DNA of 64,000 bases from Jannaschia formosa (lineage in GTDB: Bacteria; Pseudomonadota; Alphaproteobacteria; Rhodobacterales; Rhodobacteraceae), in the NCBI RefSeq assembly GCF_003340555.1, contig NZ_QPLJ01000003.1, forward strand, positions 62,001 to 126,000, given 5' to 3'. Below, one piece after another: positions 18,455 to 28,801 of this stretch (position 1 is its first letter; each line of letters begins with the position of its first letter). Below the pieces are notes generated by a model. It saw only the letters and a list, made by a program, of their open reading frames with translations. It was not told the DNA's origin and ran no database searches. The translations under genes were made by a program, and so were the position numbers.

Positions 18455-20410
18455 TCAGAACAGCAGCACGTCGTCGACCCCGAGCCGCGTGCCGTCACCC
18501 AGGTCCGCCACCAATTCTCCGCGGATGGTCAGCTCGCCGCTCGCGCGGTCGTACTCGATGGTGCCCCGCGCCAGCGCGCGGGCCGCGACGCCCGGATCGA
18601 CCTCGCGGACGTCGACGCGGCCGTCGCCCAGCCCGAAGAACCGGTCGTCGAGTGCCAGCACGTCCAGATCGTCGAAATCGGTGAAGGAGGTGAGGCCGGG
18701 GGCGTCCTTCTCCTGCAGGACGAAGTAGTCGACGCCGGCCCCGCCGGTGATCGTGTCGCCCCCGCCGCCGCCCGCCAGGATGTTGGAGCCTGCGTTGCCC
18801 GTGATCTCGGTCGCCGTCGCGTTGCCCTGCACCCGCGCGTTCGCCTCGCCGATCAGCGTGACGCGCTCGATCTCGGCATCGCCGTCCAGGATGACGGCGG
18901 CGCTGGAGACGATCTCGTCGACGCCCTCGCCCGCCGCCTCGATCACGGCGTCGCGGCGGTCGTCGACGCGGTAGGTGTCGTCGCCCGCGCCCCCCGCCAT
19001 CCGGTCGCGCCCGGACCCGCCGTCGAGCGTGTCGTTGCCCGCGCCTCCCTCAAGCGTGTCATTACCGGGCCCACCTTCCAGCGTGTCGTCGCCGTCGAAC
19101 CCGCGCAGCAGGTCCGGCCCCTCGAGGCCCAGCACCGTGTCGTTGCCCGCGCCCCCGTCCAGTTCGTTGGGCTGCGCGTCGCCGCGGACCAGCTGGTCCA
19201 GGTCCGCCGCCTCGACTGGGGCCTCGATCAGGCGGACATGGCTTTCGACGACGATCAGGTCGGGATCGGGCTCACTGTCCATGCTCCAGGTGGCGAGGAT
19301 CGCGCCGGTGTCGCTTTCGGCCAGGTCGTTCTCGAGAATCGAGCCGAAATAGCCACGCGCGATCTGCTCGGGATCACCGATCGGGTCACCGGTTCCGTCG
19401 AAGAACCGGCCCATCAGCATATGGCGTTCATCGAGCGGAGCCCCCCTCACCGACTCGATCCAGGTTGCAAAGAAGCCTTCACCTGCGGTGCCGACGATCT
19501 GTGGCACATAGACGGAATTGTCGCTGGGCAGGTTCACCAGGATCCGGTCGCCAACCTCGTTGACACTCGTTCCCGCCCCGACCCTGTCGACCTCGAAGAT
19601 CTGCGCGTAGATTTCCCGGGTTCCCGTGGGATTTGAATTGAAGGTCACCACGAATCGATTGTCGTCGAGCGCGGCGACTTCCGGATCGGATTCGTAGAAC
19701 GGAGGAGTAGACAGACGCGTCTCGCCAACGATGACGTTCCCGGACGGTCCGCGAAGCTGGTAGACGAGATCGAGGGCCCCTCCCTCGTCGGTCGTGTAGA
19801 AGAAGACGACGGTGCCGTTCTCCAGCGTCGTCGCGGTCGCGTCCTGCTGGATGCCCTGCCGCTGGGCGTTGAGCCACGCCTCGGAGTCCTCGGGCAGGGC
19901 ATTCGCGCCGAAGAAGCGCGACAGCACGCCGAGATCGATCCGATCCGATCCGAAGTCGTCCTCGGATCGCCAGGCGGCGGCGAAGCCGTCGCCCGCAGCG
20001 GTCAGGGTGAGGTTGAAATCGTTGGACTCGTTGGCCGCATGGAGCCGCTGAACGCCTGATGCCGCCGCGAACCTGTCGTCATAGACCTTGAAGTAGAGGT
20101 CGATATCGTTGCCGCCGGTATCCTCGTCGCGCTGCCAGGCGACGACGAAGCCGCCATCGGCGAGGCCCGTCACGACAGGATCGCTGAGCAGGTTCGGACG
20201 CTCGTCGTTGTGGACCCGGAACAGCTCGCCCTCGGTCGTCCCGTCGGAATTGAAGATCTGCGCGTAGATGCCGTTCAGGCCGGCGACGCGCGATTCCGTC
20301 ACGACGACCAGTTGGCCGCTTTCGAGCTCCGCGACACGGGATGCCTCGCCCCGGGCGAGATTGCCGAGACCGACAAGCTCCTCCGCCTCGGTCAGAAATG
20401 TCACTGCCAT
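18455..20410 (-). CDS. RTX (haemolysin-type Ca-binding) secreted protein with N-terminal beta-strand repeats
   Basis: 651 residues, no signal peptide. Residues ~1-390 are repeated beta-propeller-like units of the type [14 protein letters not shown] / [10 protein letters not shown] / [12 protein letters not shown] found in large bacterial surface proteins. Residues ~400-480 are RTX nonapeptides ([40 protein letters not shown]) that bind calcium and fold after type I secretion. The C-terminus ends LGVDDVLLF, a diverged form of the module shared by five genes at 28.8-37.3 kb. A GGAGGG ribosome site is present. Secretion by a type I system is inferred, but none is encoded here. Function of the head is unknown. 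Confidence 0.85.
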   Translation of the reverse strand: MAVTFLTEAEELVGLGNLARGEASRVAELESGQLVVVTESRVAGLNGIYAQIFNSDGTTEGELFRVHNDERPNLLSDPVVTGLADGGFVVAWQRDEDTGGNDIDLYFKVYDDRFAAASGVQRLHAANESNDFNLTLTAAGDGFAAAWRSEDDFGSDRIDLGVLSRFFGANALPEDSEAWLNAQRQGIQQDATATTLENGTVVFFYTTDEGGALDLVYQLRGPSGNVIVGETRLSTPPFYESDPEVAALDDNRFVVTFNSNPTGTREIYAQIFEVDRVGAGTSVNEVGDRILVNLPSDNSVYVPQIVGTAGEGFFATWIESVRGAPLDERHMLMGRFFDGTGDPIGDPEQIARGYFGSILENDLAESDTGAILATWSMDSEPDPDLIVVESHVRLIEAPVEAADLDQLVRGDAQPNELDGGAGNDTVLGLEGPDLLRGFDGDDTLEGGPGNDTLEGGAGNDTLDGGSGRDRMAGGAGDDTYRVDDRRDAVIEAAGEGVDEIVSSAAVILDGDAEIERVTLIGEANARVQGNATATEITGNAGSNILAGGGGGDTITGGAGVDYFVLQEKDAPGLTSFTDFDDLDVLALDDRFFGLGDGRVDVREVDPGVAARALARGTIEYDRASGELTIRGELVADLGDGTRLGVDDVLLF

Positions 20411-20423
20411 GAAATCGTCCCTC

Positions 20424-20453
20424 CTGAACCCGGAAATTCAAATGCGGGTTCAG
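20424..20453 (-). promoter_or_regulatory. Perfect 9-bp inverted repeat abutting the RTX-gene ribosome site
   Basis: CTGAACCCG (20424-20432) and CGGGTTCAG (20445-20453) are perfect inverted copies with a 12-base spacer. In the mRNA the hairpin's 3' arm runs directly into the GGAGGG ribosome site of the gene starting at 20410. It could be a translational-control stem or an operator. Confidence 0.5.
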
Positions 20454-20499
20454 TGGCGAGCGAATGGCCCGGCCGGTCAAGACTTTTCCGGGCGCACGC

Positions 20500-21612
<1,113 letters not shown>

Positions 21613-21686
21613 GACGTATCCTTCCGATGTTATTGCATGGCGAGGGTGGGCGAGGCAGGAGGCGAATGCAACGACGGAGGATCGCG

Positions 21687-21932
21687 ATGCGCTGGATTTT
21701 GGTGACCGGAGTGCTGGCCTTGTCGGCCTGCGTCATGGAGGAGGAGGACCCTTGCGGAGCGGAGCAGTACCGCTCGCTCGTGGGCGCGAACATCGCCGCC
21801 GTCAGCCTGCCCGCGTCGCTCAACGACCGGGTGATCGGGCCCGATACGGCGGTGACGATGGATTTCGTCCCGACCCGGCTGAATATCGAGATCGACGAGG
21901 ACGGCGAGATCCAGCGTCTCTATTGCGGCTGA
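21687..21932 (+). CDS. I78-family peptidase-inhibitor lipoprotein
   Basis: 81 residues from ATG 21687, preceded by CGGAGG. The N-terminus [15 protein letters not shown] carries a lipobox (LSAC), so the mature protein should be lipid-anchored at Cys15. The rest matches inhibitor I78 (PF11720): [37 protein letters not shown] and the ending [10 protein letters not shown]. The two Cys (in EDPCGAE and LYCG) could pair. It is expected to inhibit serine proteases at the envelope; the target is unknown. It is divergent from the formaldehyde dehydrogenase gene. Confidence 0.85.
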   Translation: MRWILVTGVLALSACVMEEEDPCGAEQYRSLVGANIAAVSLPASLNDRVIGPDTAVTMDFVPTRLNIEIDEDGEIQRLYCG

Positions 21933-22093
21933 CCGGTCAAGAAATTCTTGTCCGAAACCACGGGTGATCCGCGTCGGACCGGCGGGTGACGCGCGTCGGA
22001 CGTGGCGCCCTTTTCCTGTGGCCGGAAATACTCCCGCCGGAGGCATCCGACGGGGCCGCAGGGGGGCCGTCTCGATGGGCGCACCACCCTCGC

Positions 22094-22123
22094 GGCCGGG
22101 GGTCCGGGGGGCGTCCCCCGGCC
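22094..22123 (-). terminator. GC-only hairpin downstream of Rieske/FAD reductase
   Basis: GGCCGGGGG (22094-22102) pairs with CCCCCGGCC (22115-22123). It lies 17 bp beyond the stop of the minus-strand reductase, between convergent genes. There is no T-run on the minus-strand exit side, so it may be an RNA-end stabiliser rather than a classic terminator. Confidence 0.4.
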
Positions 22124-22139
22124 TCCGGGCCTGGGCGCG

Positions 22140-23633
22140 TCAGGCGGGGATGGGGCCGCCGGCCGCCGCCATCTCCAGGTGCAGGGCGGCGAGATCGGCG
22201 TCGCGCCCGGCGCCCAGCGCGGCCATGACGCGTCCGTCCTTGACGTAGCGCGCGACGAAGGGGCCGGAGGGGTCGCCGTCAAACGCGATCCGGTCCCAGT
22301 CCGAGGCGTGGCCGACATAGCGGTATTGCCGCGCCAGCGCGGTCCAGAAGAACGGGATGTCCGGGCCGCTCTGGATGCCCAGCATCGACCGCGCCGCACG
22401 CCGGCCGTGCTGCATGGCGACGCGCCAATGCTCGATCCGGGCCGGGCCGAAGGGGGTGGGCGCCCGGGCGCAGTCGCCCGCGACGAAGACGCCCGGCAGA
22501 TCGGGCACGGACAGGTCGTCCGCGACGGTGACGCCGCCATCCTCGTCGGTCGGCGCCCCCTCGATGGCACCGGTCGCGGGCCGGACGCCGGTGGCGAGGA
22601 TCACGAGATCGCCCGCGACCTCCTGCCCGTCTTCCATGCGCAGCCCCGTCGCCCGCCCCTCGCCGGTGACCCCGGCCACCGAGCCCGTGACGAAGCGGAC
22701 GCCCTTCACCTCGGTCTCGACGCGGATCGCGCCGCCGACCTTGGGGCCGACCACGCGGGACAGCGGCACGTCCTCGCGCAGCACGACCGTCACCGTGAGC
22801 CCGCGCTTGGCGAGCGACAGCGCGCCTTCCAGCCCGATGAAGCCGCCGCCGACCAGCACGGCCGAGGATGCGCCCTCGGCCGCGGCGAGGATCGCCTCGG
22901 CATCCGCAGGCTCCCGCAGGACATGGGTGCCGGGCAGGTCGGCGCCCGGCAGGTCGGGCCGCGTCGGGATACCGCCGGGGGCGAGCAGCAGCGCGTCGAA
23001 GGCATGCTCCCTGCCATCGGCCAGATGCACCCGGCCCGCCGAGACCCGCGTCACGCGCCCGTCGATCCGGGCGATGTCGCGCTCAGCCCAGACGTCTCCG
23101 GGCAGCAGCGCCAACTCGTCCAGGGACTTGCCTCCGGCCAGCACGCCCTTCGACAGCATCGTCCGGTCATAGGGGAGCGGCGCGCCCGGGGCGATCATCT
23201 CGATCGTGCCCTCGAACCCTTCCTCGCGCAGCGCCATCGCGCAGGACTCGGCCGCCGCCCCGGCGCCGACGAGGACGACGCGGCGCGGGTCGGCGCCCTT
23301 CTTCGCATGCGCCCGCAGGGGGTGCGGCGTGCCGTCCTCGATCTCGACCGTCACCGTCTCGCCCTCGACCGTGACCGGGTGGCGGCGCAGGTCGCCCTGC
23401 CCCGGCGGCTGGGTCTGGCGCCCGGTGCGGGCGTCGAAGCAGGCGTGGTGGAAGGCGCAGATCAGCGTGCCGTCCCGGACCACGCCCTTGGCCAGCGGCA
23501 GGCCCAGATGCGGGCAGATCGGGGGGAAGGCCGCGACCTCGGACCCGTCCCGGATCAGGATCGCGTCGACGCCCTCGGGCTGGAACGGCGTGCCTTCGGG
23601 AATCTCGCTCAGTTGCAGTGTGATACGCGGCAT
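22140..23633 (-). CDS. Rieske-domain FAD/NAD(P)-dependent oxidoreductase (AIFL-like)
   Basis: 497 residues. An N-terminal Rieske [2Fe-2S] domain (~1-100) has CPHLGLPLAKG and CAFHHACFD as the Cys-His pairs. A pyridine-nucleotide-disulphide-type FAD reductase follows: VVLVGAGAAAESCAMALREEGF (FAD), SSAVLVGGGFIGLEGALSLAKRG (NAD(P)H) and VFVAGDCARAP (FAD C-terminal). This arrangement matches AIFM3/AIFL-like reductases and ferredoxin reductases, probably passing electrons from NAD(P)H through the Rieske centre to an unknown acceptor. The start MPRITLQLSEIPEG is chosen because upstream in-frame sequence is Arg-rich with no domain. It is divergent from the aminotransferase gene. Confidence 0.9.
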   Translation of the reverse strand: MPRITLQLSEIPEGTPFQPEGVDAILIRDGSEVAAFPPICPHLGLPLAKGVVRDGTLICAFHHACFDARTGRQTQPPGQGDLRRHPVTVEGETVTVEIEDGTPHPLRAHAKKGADPRRVVLVGAGAAAESCAMALREEGFEGTIEMIAPGAPLPYDRTMLSKGVLAGGKSLDELALLPGDVWAERDIARIDGRVTRVSAGRVHLADGREHAFDALLLAPGGIPTRPDLPGADLPGTHVLREPADAEAILAAAEGASSAVLVGGGFIGLEGALSLAKRGLTVTVVLREDVPLSRVVGPKVGGAIRVETEVKGVRFVTGSVAGVTGEGRATGLRMEDGQEVAGDLVILATGVRPATGAIEGAPTDEDGGVTVADDLSVPDLPGVFVAGDCARAPTPFGPARIEHWRVAMQHGRRAARSMLGIQSGPDIPFFWTALARQYRYVGHASDWDRIAFDGDPSGPFVARYVKDGRVMAALGAGRDADLAALHLEMAAAGGPIPA

Positions 23634-23755
23634 GGAAAAACCTCCGCCCGGGCAAGATGGCGCGCGGCGCGGCCGGATCAACGCCTTGCGCCCCATTGCG
23701 GCCCGGCGCCGGGCGTGCAGGTATGACCGCAATCCTGCATCCGGAGGCCCTGGCC

Positions 23756-25033
23756 ATGAACGCGCATCTGCACCCCTTCACCGATCCCCGCACCGCCGAG
23801 GCGACCCCCCCGCGCGAGATCGTCTCGGGCGACGGCATCCGCGTCACGGACTCCGAAGGGAACGTCTTCATCGACGCGGTCGCGGGCCTCTGGTGCGCGT
23901 CGCTGGGCTTCGCGCCGGAACGGCTCGCCCGCGCGGCGACCGCGCAGATGGAGAAGCTGGCCTACTACCATTCCTTCAAGGGCCGCACGACCGACGTGAC
24001 CGCGCGCCTTTCCGAGGTGCTGTCGGCCCGCCTGCCCGGGGCGCTGGAGCATCTGGCCTACGGCACCGGCGGCTCGGACGCGGTGGAGCTGGCGGTCAAG
24101 CTCGCCCGCTATGCCCAGGCGGCGCGGGGCCATGAGGGGCGGGTGCGGATCATCGCCCGGACCGGGGCCTATCACGGCTCCGGCAGCATGAGCGCCGCGC
24201 TGACCGGGCTGCAATACGTCCATGACGGCTGGCACCTGCCGCAGCCCGACGTCATCCGCGTCGGCCGTCCGCACTGGGTCGACGAGGCCCGGCCGGGCGA
24301 GAGCGAGCGCGCCTTCGCCGACCGCCTCGTGGCCGAGCTGGAAGAGACGATCCTGGCCGAGGGTCCGGAGACCATCGCCGCCATGATCGGCGAGCCGGTG
24401 CAGGGCGCCGGCGGCGTGCTGATCCCGCCCGAGGGCTACTGGGCCGGCGTGCAGGAGGTGCTGAAGCGGCACGGCATCCTGCTGATCGCGGACGAGGTCA
24501 TCACCGGCTTCGGGCGCACCGGGCGCTGGTTCGGCTGCGAGACCTACGGCATCGAGCCGGACTTCATGACGCTGGCCAAGCAGCTGACCGGCGCGGTCTT
24601 CCCGCTGTCGGCGGTGGCGATGACCGGCGCGGTGCGCGAGGACATCGCGGACCGGGCGCATGGCTTCGGCCTGCTGGGCCACGGGCTGACCTATGGCGGC
24701 CATCCCGTCGGCGCCGCCGTCGCGCTGGAGACGCTGGCCATCTACGAGGAGATGGGGCTGGAGGCGCGCGTGGCCGAGCTGGGCGAGCGGCTGGCCGCCG
24801 GGCTCGCGCCGCTGCGCCAGCACCCGCATGTCCGCGAGGTCCGGCATGTCGGCTTCGTCGCCGCCGTGCAGTTCGACACGCCCGAGACCGGCGCCGAGGT
24901 GGCCGCGCGGGCCGAGGCGCGCGGCGTGTTCTTCCGCCATATCGGCACGACGCTGGCGGTCTGCCCGCCCTATGTCGCAACGCCCGAGGACGTGGACGAG
25001 ATCTGCGCCGTCATGGTCGCGGCGGCGGGCTGA
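23756..25033 (+). CDS. Class III (omega) aminotransferase, PLP-dependent
   Basis: 425 residues from ATG 23756, which has CCGGAGG 8 bases upstream; the earlier ATG at 23723 lacks one. Fold type I class III signatures: AVAGLWCASLGF, GGSDAVELAVKLARYA, GAYHGSGSMSAALTG, IGEPVQGAGGVLIPPEGYW, LLIADEVITGFGRTG and the PLP-lysine region FMTLAKQLTGAVFPLSAV. Family members transfer amino groups from taurine, beta-alanine, putrescine or other omega-amines to pyruvate or 2-oxoglutarate. The substrate cannot be told from sequence, and neighbours do not help: a Rieske reductase on one side and a nuclease on the other. Confidence 0.9.
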   Translation: MNAHLHPFTDPRTAEATPPREIVSGDGIRVTDSEGNVFIDAVAGLWCASLGFAPERLARAATAQMEKLAYYHSFKGRTTDVTARLSEVLSARLPGALEHLAYGTGGSDAVELAVKLARYAQAARGHEGRVRIIARTGAYHGSGSMSAALTGLQYVHDGWHLPQPDVIRVGRPHWVDEARPGESERAFADRLVAELEETILAEGPETIAAMIGEPVQGAGGVLIPPEGYWAGVQEVLKRHGILLIADEVITGFGRTGRWFGCETYGIEPDFMTLAKQLTGAVFPLSAVAMTGAVREDIADRAHGFGLLGHGLTYGGHPVGAAVALETLAIYEEMGLEARVAELGERLAAGLAPLRQHPHVREVRHVGFVAAVQFDTPETGAEVAARAEARGVFFRHIGTTLAVCPPYVATPEDVDEICAVMVAAAG

Positions 25034-25177
25034 TCCCCGCCCGCGGGCGCGCCGGCGGAGCTCCGCGTGACGCAGCGACATGAGGCTGTTGTACTTGCGC
25101 CTTAGGCCCCGAGACCGGAAGCTGACCGGACCGCGCCCGCCAGAGGCGCGGATCCTGCAAACAACGGGGAGAAACCT
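25034..25177 (+). promoter_or_regulatory. Intergenic region ahead of nuclease/RTX block
   Basis: 144 bases that presumably carry the promoter of the nuclease gene. A purine-rich ribosome site (CGGGGAGAAACC) sits just before ATG 25178. No clear -35/-10 pair can be assigned. Confidence 0.35.
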
Positions 25178-28100
25178 ATGTCCAATCTCGTCATCACGGG
25201 CGTCATCGACGGCGGCCTGACCGGCGGTCTGCCGAAGGCGATCCAGCTCTTCGTCAAGGACGACATCGCCGACCTGTCGATCTATGCGCTGGGCTCGCCC
25301 AACAACGGCGCGGCCGGCGGCGCGATCGAGTTCTCCTTCCCGGCGGGTCCGGCCGCGGCGGGCACGACCCTCTATGTCGCGTCCGAGGCCGACCAGTTCG
25401 AGGCCTTCTTCGGCTTTGCGCCCAATGCCATCGACGGCGTCGCCAACAACAACGGCGACGACGCCATCGAGCTGTTCGAGAACGGCGCCGTGGTCGACGT
25501 CTTCGGCGCGGTGGGCACGGTCGGCTCCGGCGAGGTCTGGGAATATACCGACGGCTGGGCCTCGCGCGCGCCCGAGGCGGCGCCCTCGACGACTTTCGAC
25601 CCGGCCGACTGGACCTTCAGCGGCATCAACGCGCTCGACGGCGTGGCCACCAACGCCTCGGCGCCGCAGCCCTTCCCGATGCCGGGTGAGGCCCCCGCGC
25701 CCAGCGTCGCGATCAACGAATACCGCATCTCCGCCCCGGGCGACGCGGACGACACCTCGAACTTCGTCGAGCTCGTCACGACGCCGGGCGCCAGCCTCGA
25801 GGGGCTGACCCTGCTCGCCATCTCGGGCGAGTTCGAGCCGGGCCAGATCGACGACGCAATCGACCTCAGCGGCGCCGTGGCCGACGAGGACGGCTTCGTC
25901 CTGATCGCCAACGACGCGAACCCGGCGCTGGGCGCGGGCGACGTGGGCGTCGAGGGGCTCAACTTCTTCGGCTCGCCGCAGACCTTCGTCGTGGTGGAGG
26001 GCTTCACCGGCGCGGCGGGCGACGATCTCGACACCGACAACGACGGAACGCCGGACGTGACGCCGTGGGACGCGGTACTGGCGGACCTGTCGGGCGTGGA
26101 CGGCGACGACCGGCCGGACTTCAGCTATTCCGAAACCGTGATCCCCGGCGACGGCAATTTCCCCGCCGCGGGGGCCGCGCGCGAGGAAGACGGCACCGGC
26201 GACTTCGCCCCGCTGCCCTTCGGCGACCAGTCCGGCGACACGCCGGGCGCGACGAATACCCCGTCCGAGCCCGCGCCGCGTGTAACCATCATGGAGATCC
26301 AGGGCGCGGGCCATGTCTCGGGCCTCGTCTCGGACACGCCGCTCGACCCGACCACCGGCGGCGGCAGCGGGCCGCGCGTGACCACCGGCGGCATCGTCAC
26401 GGCGGTCGACTCGAACGGGTTCTACCTGCAGGACGCGGAAGGTGACGGCGACATCGCCACCTCCGACGCGATCTTCGTCTTCACCGGCAGCACGCCCACC
26501 GTCGCCGTGGGCGACGCGCTGGACGTGACCGGCACCGTGTCCGAGTTCTACCCGGGCGGCGCGGGCACCGGGAACCTGAGCACGACGCAGCTGGGCGGCA
26601 ACCCCGAGATCACGGTCCTGTCGTCGGGCAATGCCCTGCCCGCCTCGACCCTGCTGGGCGCGACGGGCCGCGTGCTGCCGACCGAGGACATCGACGACGA
26701 CGCCTTCGCCTCGTTCGACCCCACCGCAGACGGCATCGACTTCTGGGAGAGCCTGGAGGGCATGCTGGTGACGGCGGTCCAGCCGGTCGCGGTCTCGGGC
26801 ACGAACGGCTTCGGCGAGGTCTTCACCGTGCTCGACGGCGGCGACGGGGCCACCGGCCTGTCGGGTCGCGGGACGCTCAACATCTCGCCCGACGACTTCA
26901 ACCCCGAGAAGGTCCAGATCGACTGGGACTTCGGCCTCCCGGAGGTGCAGGTCAGCACCGGCGCGATGTTCGACGACGTGGTCGGCGTGGTCACCTACAA
27001 CTTCGGCAACTACGAGATCGCCCCGACCGAGCAGGTCGTCGTGCTGGCCGGGTCCGAGCTCGAGCCCGAGGTCACGGAGCTTGCCGCCGGCGAGAACCAG
27101 CTGACGGTCGCGAGCTACAACGTGCTGAACCTCGACCCCGTGGTGGAGGAGCAGGCGCTGACCAACAACGGCGAGGCCCGCAACGTCGACGACGACATCG
27201 GGGACGGCCGCTTCGCCGCCATCGCCGAGCAGATCGTGAACAACCTCGGCACGCCGGACATCATCGGCCTGCAGGAGATCCAGGACAATACCGGCGGCGA
27301 GACCGGCGACGGGGTCGTGTCGGCCTCCGAGACCTTCGAGACGCTGATCGACGCCATCGACCTGGCCGATGACGGCGAGATGAACGACAGCTCGACCTAC
27401 GCCTTCATCGACAACACCTTCATCGAGGACCTCGCCTCGGGCGGGCAGCCCGGCGGCAACATCCGCACCGGCTTCCTCTACAACACGGCGCGGGTCGACC
27501 TGATCGAGGGATCGGTCCGGACCATCGGGTCGCAGGACGAGGGCGGCGCCTTCGAGGGCGGACGCCTGCCGCTGGTCGCGACCTTCGGGTTCAACGGCGA
27601 AGAGGTTACGGTGGTGAACAACCACTTCTCGTCCAAGGGCGGCAGCGCGCCGATCTTCGGCGTGGAGCAGAACTTCGCCGACCGGCAGGAGGACGTGGAG
27701 GTCAACGGCTCGCTGGACGAGCGGCGGGTCCAGTCGGAGGCCGTAGCGGGCTTCGTCGAGGGCGTGCTGGACGCGGATGCCGACGCGAATGTCGTCGTGC
27801 TGGGCGATCTCAACGAGTTCGAGTTCGTCTCGCCCCTGACCAACCTCGAAGAGGCCGGGCTGACCAACCTGACCAACACGCTCGATGCGAACGAGCGCTA
27901 TTCCTTCAACTTCCAGGGCAACAGCCAGAGCCTCGACCACATCCTCGTCTCGGGTGCCCTGGCCGGGGGCGCGCAGTTCGACGCGGTCCATGTCAACTCG
28001 GAGTTCGCCGAGACGCCGAGCCAGGCCAGCGACCACGATCCGCTGGTCGCGCAGCTGACCATCGGCGAGACCGGGCCCGCGACGGTCGAGGTCGCGATCG

Positions 28101-28633
28101 ACCTGGAGGAGCGTGGGCGCCTCAAGTCGAGTGTCGTCGAGAGCATCGACGGCGAGGTGGTCGATACCGACAATCTCGGCCTTCTGCGCCCGATCCAGAT
28201 CTTCGACGACGCGGGCTTCGGGATGCGGGCCGAGGGCGCGCGGGGCCCCGGCTCCGAGAAGATCATCTTCCTCGACGGGGAGATGGGCGTCTTCTCGCGG
28301 GACGAGCCGCTGCAGATCGGCAAGGCGGACTCGGTCAACGGCGACGAGAAGCTGGGCTTCCGCGTCCTCGGCAAGGAACTCGGCGACGCGCTGGAGGTGG
28401 AGTTCGACTTCGGCACCGTGTCGGGCGACGGCGAGGTGGAGATCGAGTTCTTCGACGGCCGCACGAAGCTGGATACCAGGACCTACGAGATCACGGACGG
28501 GCTGGTGAATGCCGGCCTCGACGGCATGGCCTTCGACGCGGTGCGCATCGCCGCGGTGGACGACACGGCCTTCACGCTGGACGGCGTGGCCTTCGACCGC
28601 CTCGTCCTCGAGGACGGCACGCTGCTGGCCTGA
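25178..28633 (+). CDS. ExeM/NucH-type extracellular endonuclease with lamin-tail-like domains
   Basis: 1151 residues. Residues ~1-150 and ~165-290 look like lamin-tail-domain (LTD) modules (VITGVIDGGLTGGLPKAIQLFV, INEYRISAPGDADDTSNFVELV). Residues ~370-640 carry an OB-like nuclease-associated region (VTTGGIVTAVDSNGFYLQDAEGDGD). An endonuclease/exonuclease/phosphatase domain (~640-970) shows VASYNVLNLD, GLQEIQD, NNHFSSKGGS, VVLGDLNEFEF, SLDHILVSG and ASDHDPLVAQL with the Asn/Glu/His/Asp active-site set. A C-terminal ~170-residue beta-rich domain of unknown type ends RLVLEDGTLLA. There is no signal peptide or RTX block. Secreted DNA degradation, for nutrient or biofilm DNA, is inferred from the family. 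Confidence 0.88.
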   Translation: MSNLVITGVIDGGLTGGLPKAIQLFVKDDIADLSIYALGSPNNGAAGGAIEFSFPAGPAAAGTTLYVASEADQFEAFFGFAPNAIDGVANNNGDDAIELFENGAVVDVFGAVGTVGSGEVWEYTDGWASRAPEAAPSTTFDPADWTFSGINALDGVATNASAPQPFPMPGEAPAPSVAINEYRISAPGDADDTSNFVELVTTPGASLEGLTLLAISGEFEPGQIDDAIDLSGAVADEDGFVLIANDANPALGAGDVGVEGLNFFGSPQTFVVVEGFTGAAGDDLDTDNDGTPDVTPWDAVLADLSGVDGDDRPDFSYSETVIPGDGNFPAAGAAREEDGTGDFAPLPFGDQSGDTPGATNTPSEPAPRVTIMEIQGAGHVSGLVSDTPLDPTTGGGSGPRVTTGGIVTAVDSNGFYLQDAEGDGDIATSDAIFVFTGSTPTVAVGDALDVTGTVSEFYPGGAGTGNLSTTQLGGNPEITVLSSGNALPASTLLGATGRVLPTEDIDDDAFASFDPTADGIDFWESLEGMLVTAVQPVAVSGTNGFGEVFTVLDGGDGATGLSGRGTLNISPDDFNPEKVQIDWDFGLPEVQVSTGAMFDDVVGVVTYNFGNYEIAPTEQVVVLAGSELEPEVTELAAGENQLTVASYNVLNLDPVVEEQALTNNGEARNVDDDIGDGRFAAIAEQIVNNLGTPDIIGLQEIQDNTGGETGDGVVSASETFETLIDAIDLADDGEMNDSSTYAFIDNTFIEDLASGGQPGGNIRTGFLYNTARVDLIEGSVRTIGSQDEGGAFEGGRLPLVATFGFNGEEVTVVNNHFSSKGGSAPIFGVEQNFADRQEDVEVNGSLDERRVQSEAVAGFVEGVLDADADANVVVLGDLNEFEFVSPLTNLEEAGLTNLTNTLDANERYSFNFQGNSQSLDHILVSGALAGGAQFDAVHVNSEFAETPSQASDHDPLVAQLTIGETGPATVEVAIDLEERGRLKSSVVESIDGEVVDTDNLGLLRPIQIFDDAGFGMRAEGARGPGSEKIIFLDGEMGVFSRDEPLQIGKADSVNGDEKLGFRVLGKELGDALEVEFDFGTVSGDGEVEIEFFDGRTKLDTRTYEITDGLVNAGLDGMAFDAVRIAAVDDTAFTLDGVAFDRLVLEDGTLLA

Positions 28634-28651
28634 CATCGCGCGTCTGAGACC

Positions 28652-28687
28652 GGCCCGCGCCGCCCGAAGGGGTGGCGCGGGCCTTTT
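28652..28687 (+). terminator. Intrinsic terminator after nuclease gene
   Basis: GGCCCGCGCC (28652-28661) pairs perfectly with GGCGCGGGCC (28674-28683), 12-base loop, followed by TTTTC. It separates the nuclease gene from the RTX run, implying a separate promoter for the latter in 28688-28801. Confidence 0.8.
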
Positions 28688-28801
28688 CGTGCCCGGCGCC
28701 TTGCGGGCAATTTTCTTGAAATGTGGCAAAACCTGGGCAGGGTGGAAGGCATGTAGGCGCGGCGACCGCCGCGCGCGTTCATTTCGAGCGAGGACATTGC
28801 C

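Noticed and set aside
21938-21950. CAAGAAATTCTTG short palindrome after the I78 gene
   Set aside because: Six-base arms between convergent genes with no T-run; likely chance or a weak terminator part.
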